Assembly: GCA_008802785.1 (NCBI GenBank)
Contig: VUYT01000016.1
Coordinates: forward strand, 354,428-418,427
Length of the DNA: 64,000 nucleotides
Direction: 5' to 3'
Source: Symmetrospora coprosmae
Lineage: Eukaryota; Basidiomycota; Cystobasidiomycetes; Symmetrosporaceae
Under the pieces are notes generated by a model, which did not search any database, had not been told where the DNA came from, and saw only the letters and a list, made by a program, of their open reading frames with translations. Positions 11,751-21,776 of the stretch are shown piece after piece; position 1 is the stretch's first letter, and each line of letters opens with the position of its first letter. Made by a program: the position numbers and the translations under genes.

Positions 11751-13903
11751 ATGTCTGAGGCTACGTGCGTTTGCTGCTGCTGCTGGCTGCTGAGGCCTGG
11801 CACCTCGGCCAAGCTGCGACGGTGACGCTGACGCTGCCGCTGCTGCCCTGGACCGTCGCTCACAGTGGAGATATCGGAGTGGGTGCCCGTCTTCCAGTGC
11901 GAGAAGGCGGCAATAGCATGCGTACTGACAATGTACATGATGCCCTTCTGCAGCTCATTGGTCTCGCCGGTGCGTTGTCGTCGCTGCTTCGTTGCTGTTC
12001 CTGGCTCCTCCTCCCCTTGTCCGGCCCTCTTCTCCTGCTGCCCTTGCCCCTGCCCTGTCCGCTGGCTGGCCTCCGATCCTCCGCCGGCTGAGTGAGGGCT
12101 TCGGGGAGGCGACGGTTAGCAGAGGGAAAGGTACAGATACAGAGAGGCGCGGGCAGGGGGGCAAGGAAACACGGAAGCAGCAAGAGGGGATGCACTCGCA
12201 TGGCGGCACCGGATAGCAGAGGCCATATGCTGACACTCGCTCGCGGGTCATCCGCCTCACCGCCCCCAATCGCAGTCATGGGCCAGAACCTGATCCTGAA
12301 CATGGTGAGCCGCGGTGCCGAGGCGCTCTACCTCCATGTGTGGTCCTTACTGACGGTGCACACTCTCTTTCACAGAACGACAAGGGCTTCACTGTTGTCG
12401 CCTTCAACCGAACCGTCTCCAAGGTCGACCACTTCCTCGAGAACGAGGCAAAGGGAACCAACGTCATTGGCGCCCACTCCATCGAGGATCTCTGCAAGAA
12501 GCTCAAGCGCCCGCGCAAGATCATTCTCCTCGTCAAGGCCGGCAAGGCCGTCGACGACTTTATCGAGCAGCTCGTCCCTTACCTCGAGGAGGGCGACATT
12601 GTCATTGATGGAGGCAACTCGCACTACCCGGACTCGAACAGGAGGCAGGACGAGCTCGAGGCAAAGAAGCTCCTCTTTGTCGGATCTGGTGTCTCTGGGG
12701 GTGAGGAGGGCGCCCGACACGGCCCTTCGCTCATGCCCGGTGGCTCCGACGCCGCGTGGCCCCACATCAAGGAGATCTTCCAGAAGACTGCTGCACAGAC
12801 CGAGGGAGAGCGTGGGTCTACATAATATGTCGCATGTTTGACAAGATGCTGACAGCTATCGTCAATCGCAGCCTGCTGTGACTGGGTCGGCCAGGCTGGA
12901 TCCGGACACTACGTCAAGATGGTCCACAACGGTATCGAGGTGGGTTCCCATTCTGCTTTCGCATTCACGAGCAGACCACTGATATCCCGTTGTGCCGCCG
13001 CAGTACGGGGACATGCAGCTCATCTGCGAGGCTTACCAGATCCTCAAGCAGGGTCTTGGCTTGAAGGAGGCCGAGATTGCCGACGTCTTCGAGAAGTGGA
13101 ACAAGGGTGTCCTCGACTCCTTCCTCATCGAGATCACTCGAGACATTCTCCGATTCAACGACGAGGATGGAGAGCCGCTCGTCACCAAAATTGCCGACGT
13201 TGCCGGACAGAAGGGTACCGGAAAGTGGACCGCCATCAACGCTCTCGACCTCGGCATGCCCGTCACGCTTATCGGCGAGGCTGTCTTCGCCCGATGCCTC
13301 TCGAGCATCAAGGCCGAGCGTGTCCGTGCCTCCAAGGTTCTGGGCGGACCCCAGGCCGAGACCTTCAAGGGCGACAAGCAGCAGTTCATCGACGACCTTG
13401 AACAGGCCCTCTATGCCTCCAAGATCATCTCGTACTCGCAGGGCTTCATGCTCATGCGCGAGGCCGCCAAGGAGTACAACTGGAAGCTCAACTACGCCGG
13501 CATTGCCCTCATGTGGCGTGGAGGATGCATCATCCGCTCCGTCTTCCTCGGCGACATCACTGCCGCCTTCCGCAAGGAGCCCGAGCTTGAGAACCTCCTC
13601 TTCGACGACTTCTTCAACAAGGCCATCCACAAGGCTCAGCCCGGATGGAGGCGCATCATTGCCCAGGCCGCGCTCTGGGGTATTCCCACCCCGGCCTTCA
13701 GCACGGCCCTCTCGTTCTTTGACGGCTACAGGACCGAAAAGCTCCCCGCCTCGCTCCTCCAGGCCCAGCGCGACTACTTTGGCGCCCACACCTTCCGAGT
13801 CCTTGAGGACAAGGCAACCGACAAGTACCCCGTCGGCAAGGACATTCACGTCAACTGGACCGGTCGCGGTGGAAACGTGTCGGCGTCCACCTACTCTACG
13901 TGA
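11751..13903 (+). CDS. gnd1: 6-phosphogluconate dehydrogenase, decarboxylating
   Basis: The enzyme oxidises and decarboxylates 6-phosphogluconate to ribulose 5-phosphate with NADP+ in the oxidative pentose phosphate pathway. Seven exons (11751-11764, 11866-11878, 11954-11969, 12276-12304, 12376-12811, 12872-12939, 13004-13903) give 491 residues, the normal length. The first four exons are 14, 13, 16 and 29 bp and together encode MSEATGDIGLIGLAVMGQNL, the Rossmann GLAVMG dinucleotide fold, so each is certain by homology. Later landmarks are FNRTVSK, GGNSHYPD, the substrate loop GSGVSGGEEGARHGPS, the catalytic KMVHNGIE (Lys and Asn), GQKGTGKWT and the C-terminal tail GRGGNVSAS. Codon use in the last exon is strongly C-ending, as expected for a highly expressed gene. 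Confidence 0.96.
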
Positions 13904-14035
13904 TGCATGTAACGTCAGATGCGAGCGTGTGTGAAAATTGCAATGGATTCCTAGACGCCCTGCAGCTCCCGCCATACATATAGGCTTTCTTAGGGCATGC
14001 CTATAGGTGGCGCACATGTCCACATTGCGCAGTGA

Positions 14036-14598
14036 TCACGACTTGACCCGCTTGCTTGCTCCTGCCTCCGCCTCATCCCGCCTTCGCTTGGCCTCCTTCT
14101 CCTTTGCCTCTTTGACAGCAGCCTTCCGGTACCTCATTAGGCTGTGCTTGAGCACTTCTCGGATCTCCCAGGGCTGTTGCGTTGATGGCTTGTCTCTGAT
14201 CAGAGCGACTTCCTCCTCGGTGAAAGAGGTACTTCCCAGAACAGACGCCTTCTCCGCGACTTCCGCGTTGCTCAGATCCCTGTCGAAGGCAGGCTCAGGT
14301 GCGGTGGACGGGCCTGCAGCGGCGGGAGCAGGCGCCTGTGTAGCTTCGACCCTGTCGAGGTGATCTGCCATCGTCTGGCCGGAGCCCTCTGCGACGTTGC
14401 CTGTAGAATTGTCCCGCTCCTCTTGCTTTCTGTTGGTCCAGGCGTCGTGCGCACACACAGTGAGCCCCTACAGCGCTCCCGCCATAAGGAGAGAGTGACA
14501 GCGTACACTTGTTTGGCCGAAGCCAGCTGCTGCGACTCGGAGGTTGATGTCTCCGGCTCAAAGGCCTCCAGCGCTTTCTTAGGCTTTCGCGGAGCCAT
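14036..14598 (-). CDS. Small basic nuclear-type protein, unknown function
   Basis: I do not recognise the family. Two exons (14598-14507, 14429-14036) give 161 residues. The N-terminus MAPRKPKKALEAFEP is basic, the middle is Ala/Pro/Gln-rich, and the C-terminal half has a conserved-looking helical core (FTEEEVALIRDKPSTQQPWEIREVL) followed by a lysine/arginine helix and a final KRVKS resembling a nuclear localisation signal. The intron boundary is ambiguous: donor GTACGC with acceptor CAACAG is preferred because it keeps the frame, while a GTGTAC donor with a 41-bp intron is also possible. It converges on 6PGDH with about 130 bp between stops. Confidence 0.55.
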
Positions 14599-15081
14599 CA
14601 GACGGTACTCGTGAAGGGTCGAGTCGGTAAGAGGAGAGGAGGAGTATCTCACGGAGTTCAAGCGGAGGTTCGTGCGAGAGCGATGCGGGCTGTGACGGAA
14701 TTGGGCGGACAGAACGGAGCCGCTGGGAATGCGGAGGACGGAAGTCTGGCAGCGGATCGAAACCGAAAGTGGCGTTGTGTCGCGGACATATCGATACTTG
14801 ATACGAAAAAAGGCTAAGAGGCTCCTTGTTTCGCATTGCCTGAGATGCACTGCGGCCGTTGTGTGAACCTCGCTCGCCATTGCCCTCAAGTTGCTGGGCC
14901 TGGGACGATCTTCGGTCCAACCGATGCCTGCGAGAAAGACAAGGTAGTCCGAGATTCTAAAGCAGAAAAGCAGAAGTGCTACTCTATCCGTACTACAGCC
15001 ATGCGCGATGGTGTACTACAAGCCAGTCAGCAGTCCTACCATTAGCCAAGTTGAGCCGTCGCGTCTCCGCATTCCAAACGG
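14599..15081. other. Intergenic region
   Basis: Upstream of the small basic gene. I see no convincing coding exon or RNA gene here; it runs into the repeated tRNA-Ala locus. Confidence 0.4.
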
Positions 15082-15401
15082 GCCATGCACATCAGGCAAC
15101 GATACTACGGCAGCAGCTCTTTGGGAGAGACAGCGGGCGGCGAGGCAGTCATGAAGAGTCTTGAAGAATAGAATCCAACTATCAGAGCGAGCTTCCTCGC
15201 TTCAGCGAACGAGGCGGACGCGTCAGGTCGAGCAGCGAGGCGGACGTGGTTGGACAGGCCCGGCCTGTGCCCGGAAGCCGAGAAATCATCAGGAGACCCA
15301 TGAAACAAGGCAACGCGATATGGTGTGTCTTTGTGTGCACAGGGAACATCAAATCGGGCCTGTAGTTCAGTGGTAGAGCGTGAGTTGCCCCAGCCCAGGC
15401 C
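15082..15401 (+). repeat. Repeat R1, intact-locus copy (5' flank and 5' half of tRNA-Ala)
   Basis: This 320-bp stretch recurs in inverted orientation at 24323-24004 with no length change and roughly a dozen mismatches by eye. It contains about 270 bp upstream of the tRNA, the first 25 nt of the tRNA and the first 21 nt of its insert. The similarity stops abruptly at 15401/24004. Confidence 0.9.
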
Positions 15402-15490
15402 AACTCTTCAGGATATGCGCTAACCTAGGAGAAAAATAAAAGGTATCGTTTGCATCGATAAAGTCTTGGGTTCAATCCCCAACGGGTCCA
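15356..15490 (+). tRNA. tRNA-Ala(UGC) interrupted by a 63-nt insert between the D arm and the anticodon arm
   Basis: Removing 15381-15443 leaves a perfect 72-nt cloverleaf. The acceptor stem GGGCCTG/CGGGTCC (15356-15362 with 15483-15489) includes the alanine identity pair G3:U70. The D arm is GTTC/GAGC with GG in the loop, the anticodon arm TATCG/CGATA with loop TTTGCAT (anticodon TGC at 15451-15453), the T arm TTGGG/CCCAA with loop TTCAATC, and the discriminator is A at 15490. The pol III A box (TAGTTCAGTGG, 15363-15373) and B box (GGTTCAATCC, from 15469) are intact. Ordinary eukaryotic tRNA introns sit after position 37; this insert sits around 26/27. It starts GTGAGTT and contains GCTAACCTAG, which resembles a spliceosomal intron. 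Exact insert borders can shift by one base. Confidence 0.75.
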
Positions 15491-15748
15491 TTTTTGGCGT
15501 GTATTCGGGCCTTCCTGTGTGTCCTGTGGTGTCGGAGAGGTCCTCGGAGGCCTCCGGGTCGGCCAGGGGCGGGGAAGGACACCTGGCATCCGGCAGACCT
15601 CCCTTTTTGCTTCTAAGTATCTTACTAGATACGCACACTCTCATTGCAGTATCTGCATGCTTGTTTCTGATCTCCGGACGTGTATTGCGGCCCTGGTATT
15701 GCCATCTCTGCGAAACAGCTGCCGGGCAGGACCTTGGAGAAGCTTCGA
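15465..15748 (+). repeat. Repeat R2, intact-locus copy (3' part of tRNA-Ala and 3' flank)
   Basis: This ~284-bp stretch starts in the T arm of the tRNA and continues into its 3' flank. It recurs inverted at 26353-26071, almost identical, with one extra base in the T loop of the other copy. Similarity fades after about 15737-15748. Confidence 0.88.
15491..15495 (+). terminator. RNA polymerase III terminator of tRNA-Ala
   Basis: A run of five T directly follows the discriminator base, as expected for pol III termination. Confidence 0.8.
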
Positions 15749-16444
15749 CCGATACGTGACTTCTTCGGCTTTTTAAGGACGAGTTCGCTCGTTGCACACA
15801 TCAGAAGCATCTGTGCCAATTTTCAGCGCTTTCAGAGGCCAATTCCGCTCTCTAGACCCCGCGACTTTCTGGTCGCCAGCCGACACCGAGAAGCTTCACG
15901 CGCTATGCATCTTTCTGCACTTTTTAGCGTCACAATAGACTGTAGCCTACAAGAACAAGCTATTGACCACTTTACAGCGTCTGGACAAGTCTTCCGGTCC
16001 TCCGATGGTTTGTCCTGGAGAACCGCCTGCGGGTAGCTCAATTCGACCCAGCTGGCATCTTTTCCACCCTCTGACTTGGCCGGAATGCTCGCAGACGGCT
16101 TGTACACCATCGAACCATCTCTGCACCTCCTCCGGACCCCAATTGCAGATTGTATGCCCGCGACCCATTGCAGCCGACTCCAAGAAGCTCCGCTCCCCAG
16201 GCACCTTCTCGCCGTTTTAAAGGACATCGCCACCCGTCCAGACAACAGTCATGCCCCAACCAACGTCATACTTGCTTGTATGCGATTATCTCCGTAATCG
16301 CCTCTCCTTCCCATATAACACCGAGTACTGCGCCACGGCGGAGCTGTCATGTCCGCCCCGGCCGGGTCCCGGACGCCCAAACATCAATAGAAGCGAGATG
16401 TTGAAGAGAACGTCGTCGCTCTTCACTTCGTCCCATATCATTCC
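15749..16444. other. Intergenic region between the tRNA repeat and the M50B-like peptidase
   Basis: No gene can be supported. A minus-strand frame at 15947-16204 reads CNWGPEEVQRWFDGV, which faintly resembles the start of a SAM domain, but it has no supporting exons. The last ~150 bp are the likely promoter of the peptidase gene. Confidence 0.4.
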
Positions 16445-18012
16445 ATGACTCCATTGCTGCAGTGCCTGTGCCTGACTTTGTGCCTGGTAGGGCACGTGCA
16501 GGCTGCCCCACCACGCTCACTCGACCGGCGCCAGACCTGGGGGACCGACACTTTCTACACGACGCGGACAACGACCGTCTATGTGTGAGTACCACCCAGC
16601 TCCCGCAGCTCAACCTCATCTGACACCGCCCTACAGCAACCCCATCCAATCCAATGGCCTCACAGAAACAGAGACCGTCACGGTCCTTCCGACCACCGTC
16701 ACCGAAACGCAGGTGCAGCCCGTGCAGGCCACCACGACGACGATCTTTGTGACGCAGCCGACGGCGCCCGTAGGAGGCATCGTCACAACTCGCACGACTA
16801 TCACTGTATCTCGCACCACAACGACGCGCACCGAATCGCGTGCGGAGCAGACGCAGCCGGCGGAGCAGCCAGCTCCAGCCGCGGAGGAGACAGGCGTCCC
16901 GTTCAATCGCAATTGCGCAAGAGGGGACGCCAATGAGCAGTATCCTGGAGGGATGAGCCTGTCAGGGACGCCCAATCTGAAGGTGCCATTGTGTGAGTGG
17001 CGGCCGTCGCGCACCGCCCGTATCAAGCTAACTTTGCGACCGACAGACGTGCTGGGCATCTATATCCTGGGCATCCTCATTGCCTGGAATATCCTCGGTC
17101 TACGTACGCTCATTTACCCCATCAAGATGCTCGTCGTTGCCTACCACGAGTTCTGGCATATCCTCGTCGGTGTCTGTATGGGCCAGCGCTTGAATAGCAT
17201 CGTGCTAGACCCGACGGAGGGAGGAAGGACGACGTTCAACGAGAATGAACCCATCATTCAACCGCTCCAGCCGGTCGCCTGTTACTGGGCAGCGATGGTC
17301 GGCAACGCACTCATTGGGTCTCTGCTCGTCTTTTGCGGGTTTAACACGCTCGCAAGCAAAGTCGCAAGCTTCTTTATCGGTCTCAGCTTTGCTGCTGTGA
17401 GTACGGGATCACACCTGCCGCAAAGAGTCGCACTGACCCTTATGCTACCCTCGCAGATACTCTGGTACGCCAATGGAGCCATCATGCTCGCCCTGACGGC
17501 CGCATGGCTGGGCCTCATGTGAGCCGACCGATGCAGCACGCATCTTCCGTTCCGCAGGTCGCTGATTTTGTATCATCAGGATCGGGCTTTGGTTCATCCA
17601 TCACGCCCTGTATCTCAAGTATTACGTACTATTCATCGGGGTGGCTACGGCTCTCTACTTCGCCTGGGACATCAGTGGGTCAAATCATCTCCTCAGCTTA
17701 GACCTTGCTCACGTCAGTCTGCATCACAGTGGACGACCTGGTATTCCGGAAATCAAACCCCTGCTGTCCAAAGCAGCTAGAGTACCGCTTCATGACGCGT
17801 GAGTCCGTTCGGACTTGTTCGCATGGCCCGCCTGCTAAGTCATTGTCGAACTCCCAGCGGAAGGACCAGCTTTCCAGGCACCCGTAGCCACGGGCGCATG
17901 GACCGGAATCTCTCTCTTCTTCTTCATAGGCTTCGTTCTTCTTGCGGTCGCCGTCTTTAGACAGACTCCGCATGGGGAGTACTGCCAGTCGCAGACGTTT
18001 CTGCCCACCTAA
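16445..18012 (+). CDS. Peptidase M50B-like membrane protein with a Thr-rich secreted N-terminal region
   Basis: Seven exons (16445-16584, 16637-16992, 17047-17396, 17457-17518, 17580-17674, 17718-17798, 17858-18012) encode 412 residues. A signal peptide (LLQCLCLTLCLVGHVQA) leads into ~140 residues rich in Thr, Val and Pro with runs such as TETETVTVLPTTVTETQ, probably O-glycosylated. Then comes the membrane domain: a TM segment (VLGIYILGILIAWNI), the zinc-binding HExxH motif as HEFWH in VVAYHEFWHILVGV, IVLDPTEGGRTT, and several further TM segments ending in FFFIGFVLLAVAVF. The family region TVDDLVFRKSN is recovered only by splicing at 17674/17718. Fungal relatives I know of are shorter and lack the ectodomain. 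Substrate unknown. Confidence 0.8.
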
Positions 18013-18572
18013 CTTCTTCACGTCATCTTGCAACGACCCGAGACACGATTGTACAGAGCATGAGCTCTCGTATCACCTTGGTGTTATACATTAGAGCATG
18101 GCATATGCAAGAGAGACAGGGTGGTGGCGCTATTCCAGTGAGCTTGAGCGGGCCTGGGTCACCTGACAAATCCGCAGGCTCCAGCCGAGACCCGGGGCCC
18201 CGCAAACCGGGGTGATCGGCCTCAGCCGGCCCGCTGACTTGCGGACCTGCAGAAACCCACTTGCTTTCCCTCCTACTTCGACGGCCGCAGGCATTTCCTG
18301 ATAGTATCAAACTCGCAGGCAGCACGGTTCTGCTCTCCCGCATCCCTTCTCCCACCCTTCTGCGGCGTACGAAAGTGCCCCGCGAGTCGCACCGCGCCAT
18401 CCCTCGAAGAGCTTCGGACCGTCCGGACACTGCATTGTGCCCGCACACACATTCCACCATTCCCAACCTGCACAACCAGTCTCCCAAGATGCCTGTCTTC
18501 AAGTCGCTTTGCTAGGCGGAGAAGCTTGTTAGAGATCTCCTCAGCAAGCTTCTCCACCTGAACAATGCGGCC
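18013..18572. other. Intergenic region upstream of GID4
   Basis: 560 bp without a supported gene. An open frame ending in MPVFKSLC at 18515 does not connect to the GID4 frame and is treated as leader sequence. Confidence 0.4.
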
Positions 18573-19982
18573 ATGCAATCCAACTCTCACATCACACCCA
18601 GAGCACACCAAGAGACACCTTTCCATTCTCGGGCAAGCGAAGAATCTTCTTCCTCGCACATGCGCAACCCTCTTCCCTTGAGCGCCGGAGCAGTCTGGCG
18701 CGGTAGTCAGACGTCCGGCAAGTCGCGGTACGATGTGGAAGTTCACATCTGCGGCGTTGACGATAAGGGCGACTTCAGTGGTGCGTTTGACAGCTGCTCC
18801 TGTGACATTATATTCGGCTCATCTGACGCTCGAACTCCAGGTACCCTTACGATCCGAAATTTGACACCGAGCTTGCCCAAGCTTGTTACTTACGTCGATG
18901 GCGAGGTGGGCGAATGCAACCCGCAGCACGCGCATGAGCGCACATTTGCTAATGCATAGACATCCGCAGGTCATTGGCGAACACCACTCTTTCAGAACCG
19001 GAGAGTGGGACGCCACCCAAGACGATGACGATGCCCACTGGGGTCGCTTCAAGAGGGACATGTACTTGCAGGGATACCCCGGTTTCTCGAGATCGGATAT
19101 GCCCGAGGATGTGGTCTTCCTTCGACTAAAGGAGCGCGCTATCATCAGTCCGACTTGCGAGCGGGATGTGAGCGGTGCCAGCTTTGCCGGTAGGTCATCC
19201 CAGTCCGGCTTGCAGTGGTAGGAGTCTATGCTGACAATTGCTGCGCTGCAGGCTTCTACTATATCGCCGTCCAGCTCAATCCGGCCTCCGCTCCATCTGG
19301 CACTTGCACGCCCGCCTCTCCTATCAGCATGAGCCGGTCTGCTTCAGCTTCCCGATTACATCAGCTGCTGTCCCAGTCCGCTCCATTCGACAGTCAGCAC
19401 AGATCCCGCGCTCCGATCTTGAGCAGGACGGAGTCGTATGCATCGGTCGTTCGTGGGAGAGCAGCTTCCGGTGTGCCAGCAGCAGCAGCTGCGTCCGGCA
19501 CCAGTAGCCTGAAGCAGGACGACAGCTCGACAGCTCCTGTAGCTATCCCTGCGACTCAGTCGTTCTCCGTACCTGAGGACGAGTTCCCTTTACCGACAGC
19601 GCCTAGATCACTGCCCTTCATCTGGGACCCGTCAAGAGCGCGCGATCTCACGCCATCCTTGGCTTCGCGCCTACCCTGCATGGGTATTCCTCGCTTCCCG
19701 AGGAATCTCAACACAAAGACGGGCTATAGAGGTCCCTGGGCCCACGCAGTCATGCGAGGCTTCTACTTCGCTTCCTCTGCGGATCCATACCAGGAGCTCG
19801 AGCTGCACTATGTCGGAGACGGGATGGGACTTCAGCTCGAAGAGAATGCTGAAGACGGCGGTGGAGTGGACGAATGGGGTTTCTTCAAGCCAATCGACGA
19901 GCGAGGATTCATCAAGCGAGAGTTCATGAGACGGGAGGCGTATGCGAAGCCCAAGGCATCGGCCAGCTTCTCGCTATTGTAG
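18573..19982 (+). CDS. vid24: GID4/Vid24 substrate receptor of the GID/CTLH ubiquitin ligase
   Basis: GID4 recognises Pro/N-degrons, for example on gluconeogenic enzymes, and brings them to the GID E3 ligase. Four exons (18573-18780, 18841-18905, 18970-19189, 19252-19982) give 407 residues. The Vid24 beta-barrel shows LTIRNLTPSLPKLVTYVDGE, VIGEHHSFRTGEWDA, DDDAHWGRFKRDMYLQGY, DVVFLRLKERAIISP and DVSGASFAGFYYIAVQL, all family hallmarks. An insertion of about 140 residues rich in Ser/Ala (from PASAPSGTCTPAS) separates this from a C-terminal part (RGPWAHAVMRGFYFASSADPYQELEL) that continues the barrel in fungal members. The start is the first ATG in frame with the conserved exon; a longer N-terminus cannot be excluded. 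Confidence 0.9.
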
Positions 19983-20197
19983 AGTAGAGGGAGAATGGAA
20001 CTGGTCGGCAAGTGTAGGACACGACAAGACAGGCAGGAGGTCAATATTCAGGTTGTGTAGCCATACCTGTTCTCTGGGATGCTGGATAGCGAAAACCATG
20101 GATGTGCAGCTTTAGTGCGGCAATATGGTCGTCGTGCTCGGCAACGTTGCTTGCGTCGAGTTGTAACGACAAAGGGTATCGAAACAGCAGGACAGCG

Positions 20198-21533
20198 TTA
20201 TGGAACAAACGGATGGTCCCACGCCACACGCCCCTTCTGCATCCACTGCCATTTCTTCTCTTTTGAGTGCACCTTGGCATTTGCGCATACTCTCCAGCTC
20301 CTCTCTGGCTTGACCAGCTCCTGGAGGATCCTGGCAATGTTCCGGCAGTCATCGATGCCAGAGTGCTCTCGTCCCTTGAATGGTTCTGCACCGAGAGCTG
20401 CGAGCACTGTAGGAATGTTGGGCGTGCCTAAAGCGCGTGTACTTGGCGCTGGGACCATTCGAAGCTTGGACGAGTCGGAAGAATCGGCTTGCCCTGCGGT
20501 TGTAGCCTCCTCCCGTACGGGCTGGCCACGCGCGAGGTAGGCGGTGGCTGAAGTTCGAAGATCCACATATGGGCCTGACAACCAGGCAGGCCTCTTGATG
20601 CCAGATATATGGCACTGCTTGGCCGCAAAATCCCTCAGGTCCTTCCTCGGAGGCCTGGAGTCAGCTTCATCTTCCTCACGATATGGCTGTGCTAAGACGT
20701 TCTCACCCAAGGGCCATCCGTCACCCAAGTCCAGGCATGACCAGGTTCAAAGAGGTCATGCTTGCAGAGGAAAGTGAAGTTGACCTCGTTCAGAACTCCT
20801 ACGAACGTGTCGGCCTCATCCACACTGGCCTGATGTGGGGATGGGCCGTTAGTTTGTCGCAAGAGGAGGAAGAGTGAGCTTCGAATGTGCACCTAATGCA
20901 AATACACATCGGCCTCACCTGAGTAATGCCAGTGAGCTCAGTACAGAACTGCGAGAGCTGCGGCCTCCATGTCGGCCGCACGAACTGCCGGAACTCATCC
21001 ACTATCACCAGTTCCCATCTGTCATCGCCATCCGCTGAAACGATGGATGGCGTATCGTCATCTTCCTCCTCGGATGACTCGCTCGAACAACTCGAGGAGG
21101 AGGAATTGCGGGAAAGGGCTCGTCTGTTCGTACTTGGCTTTCTTCTCCATTGCAGCATTACGATTGGGAACTCGATGATCTGGCGAGGCTCAGAAGCGTT
21201 GGCTCAGACGCTTCGCCATGCTCAATATCGAGGATACCGTACCTCATTGGGGTATCCGAAGAACTCTCCATGCTTAGGCTCCATGCGCTGACATGTCGCT
21301 TCAAAGTCCAGTACGAGATAGCTGTCGAAGTCCTGTCCGGGAGGACGCCGAGCTCGCGGACGCGTCTCCGTCTCGTCCGCTTCGGCTGTGCTATCGAGTC
21401 CCGCAAGTTCTGCTCGTTCCTGCTTCTTCTGTGCAGCGCGCAATCGCTTCTTGAGCGTAGCCTTATGACCCCGCGAGTCCAGGTTGAGTGCGCCTAGGGC
21501 ATCCCGTAGAGCGTCCACGCCCGGTACCTTCAT
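20198..21533 (-). CDS. eri1: ERI1-like 3'-5' exoribonuclease with N-terminal SAP domain
   Basis: ERI1 enzymes trim histone mRNA stem-loops, 5.8S rRNA and small interfering RNAs. Four exons (21533-21243, 21179-20919, 20829-20707, 20641-20198) give 372 residues. A SAP motif is at about 5-40 (VDALRDALGALNLDSRGHKATLKKRL). The DEDDh exonuclease follows: DFEATC (first Asp and Glu), IIEFPIVMLQW, RPQLSQFCTELTGITQ, TWVTDGPWDLRDF (second Asp) and HSGIDDCRNIARI (His and last Asp). A serine/acidic insertion sits after IIEFP in exon 2, and the region between TWVTDGPW and HSGIDD is longer than usual. The acceptor of the last intron reads AAG, chosen because it gives WDLRDF. The gene is divergent from MTHFR with ~240 bp between starts. 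Confidence 0.9.
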
Positions 21534-21776
21534 GAGCCGGACTCGGCGCCCTCACAGACAGGCGAGGCCTTGCTCCCGTTGCGGGACACAGGAGCAGCGG
21601 TTGACGCTCGCTCGCGAGCCTTTGTGACCCTCTATGCGCAAGTCCCTTCCTATCGGAGCAAAGCCGACTGCGGGCGAGCAGGCGGGTGGGAGGAGCGAGA
21701 CATCCCAAGGCGCCACAATGGCTTCTTCTGGATATTACCGACTACTCGCTCGCCGAAAGCAGTGCTTAGTGCTACG

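Noticed and set aside
12965-14023. A 352-codon open frame antisense to 6-phosphogluconate dehydrogenase
   Set aside because: It mirrors the strongly biased codons of the 6PGDH exon (C-ending third positions give long antisense frames), crosses real exon borders and has no recognisable motif.
15381-15420. Reading the 5' half as another tRNA (for example Gly with anticodon GCC) with a canonical 37/38 intron
   Set aside because: No 3' strand complementary to the required anticodon stem exists downstream, whereas TATCG/CGATA with UGC and G3:U70 gives a perfect alanine tRNA.
15947-16204. Minus-strand frame with a faint SAM-domain-like start (CNWGPEEVQRWFDGV)
   Set aside because: Only one short match, no supporting exons or intron signals around it, and competing frames overlap it.
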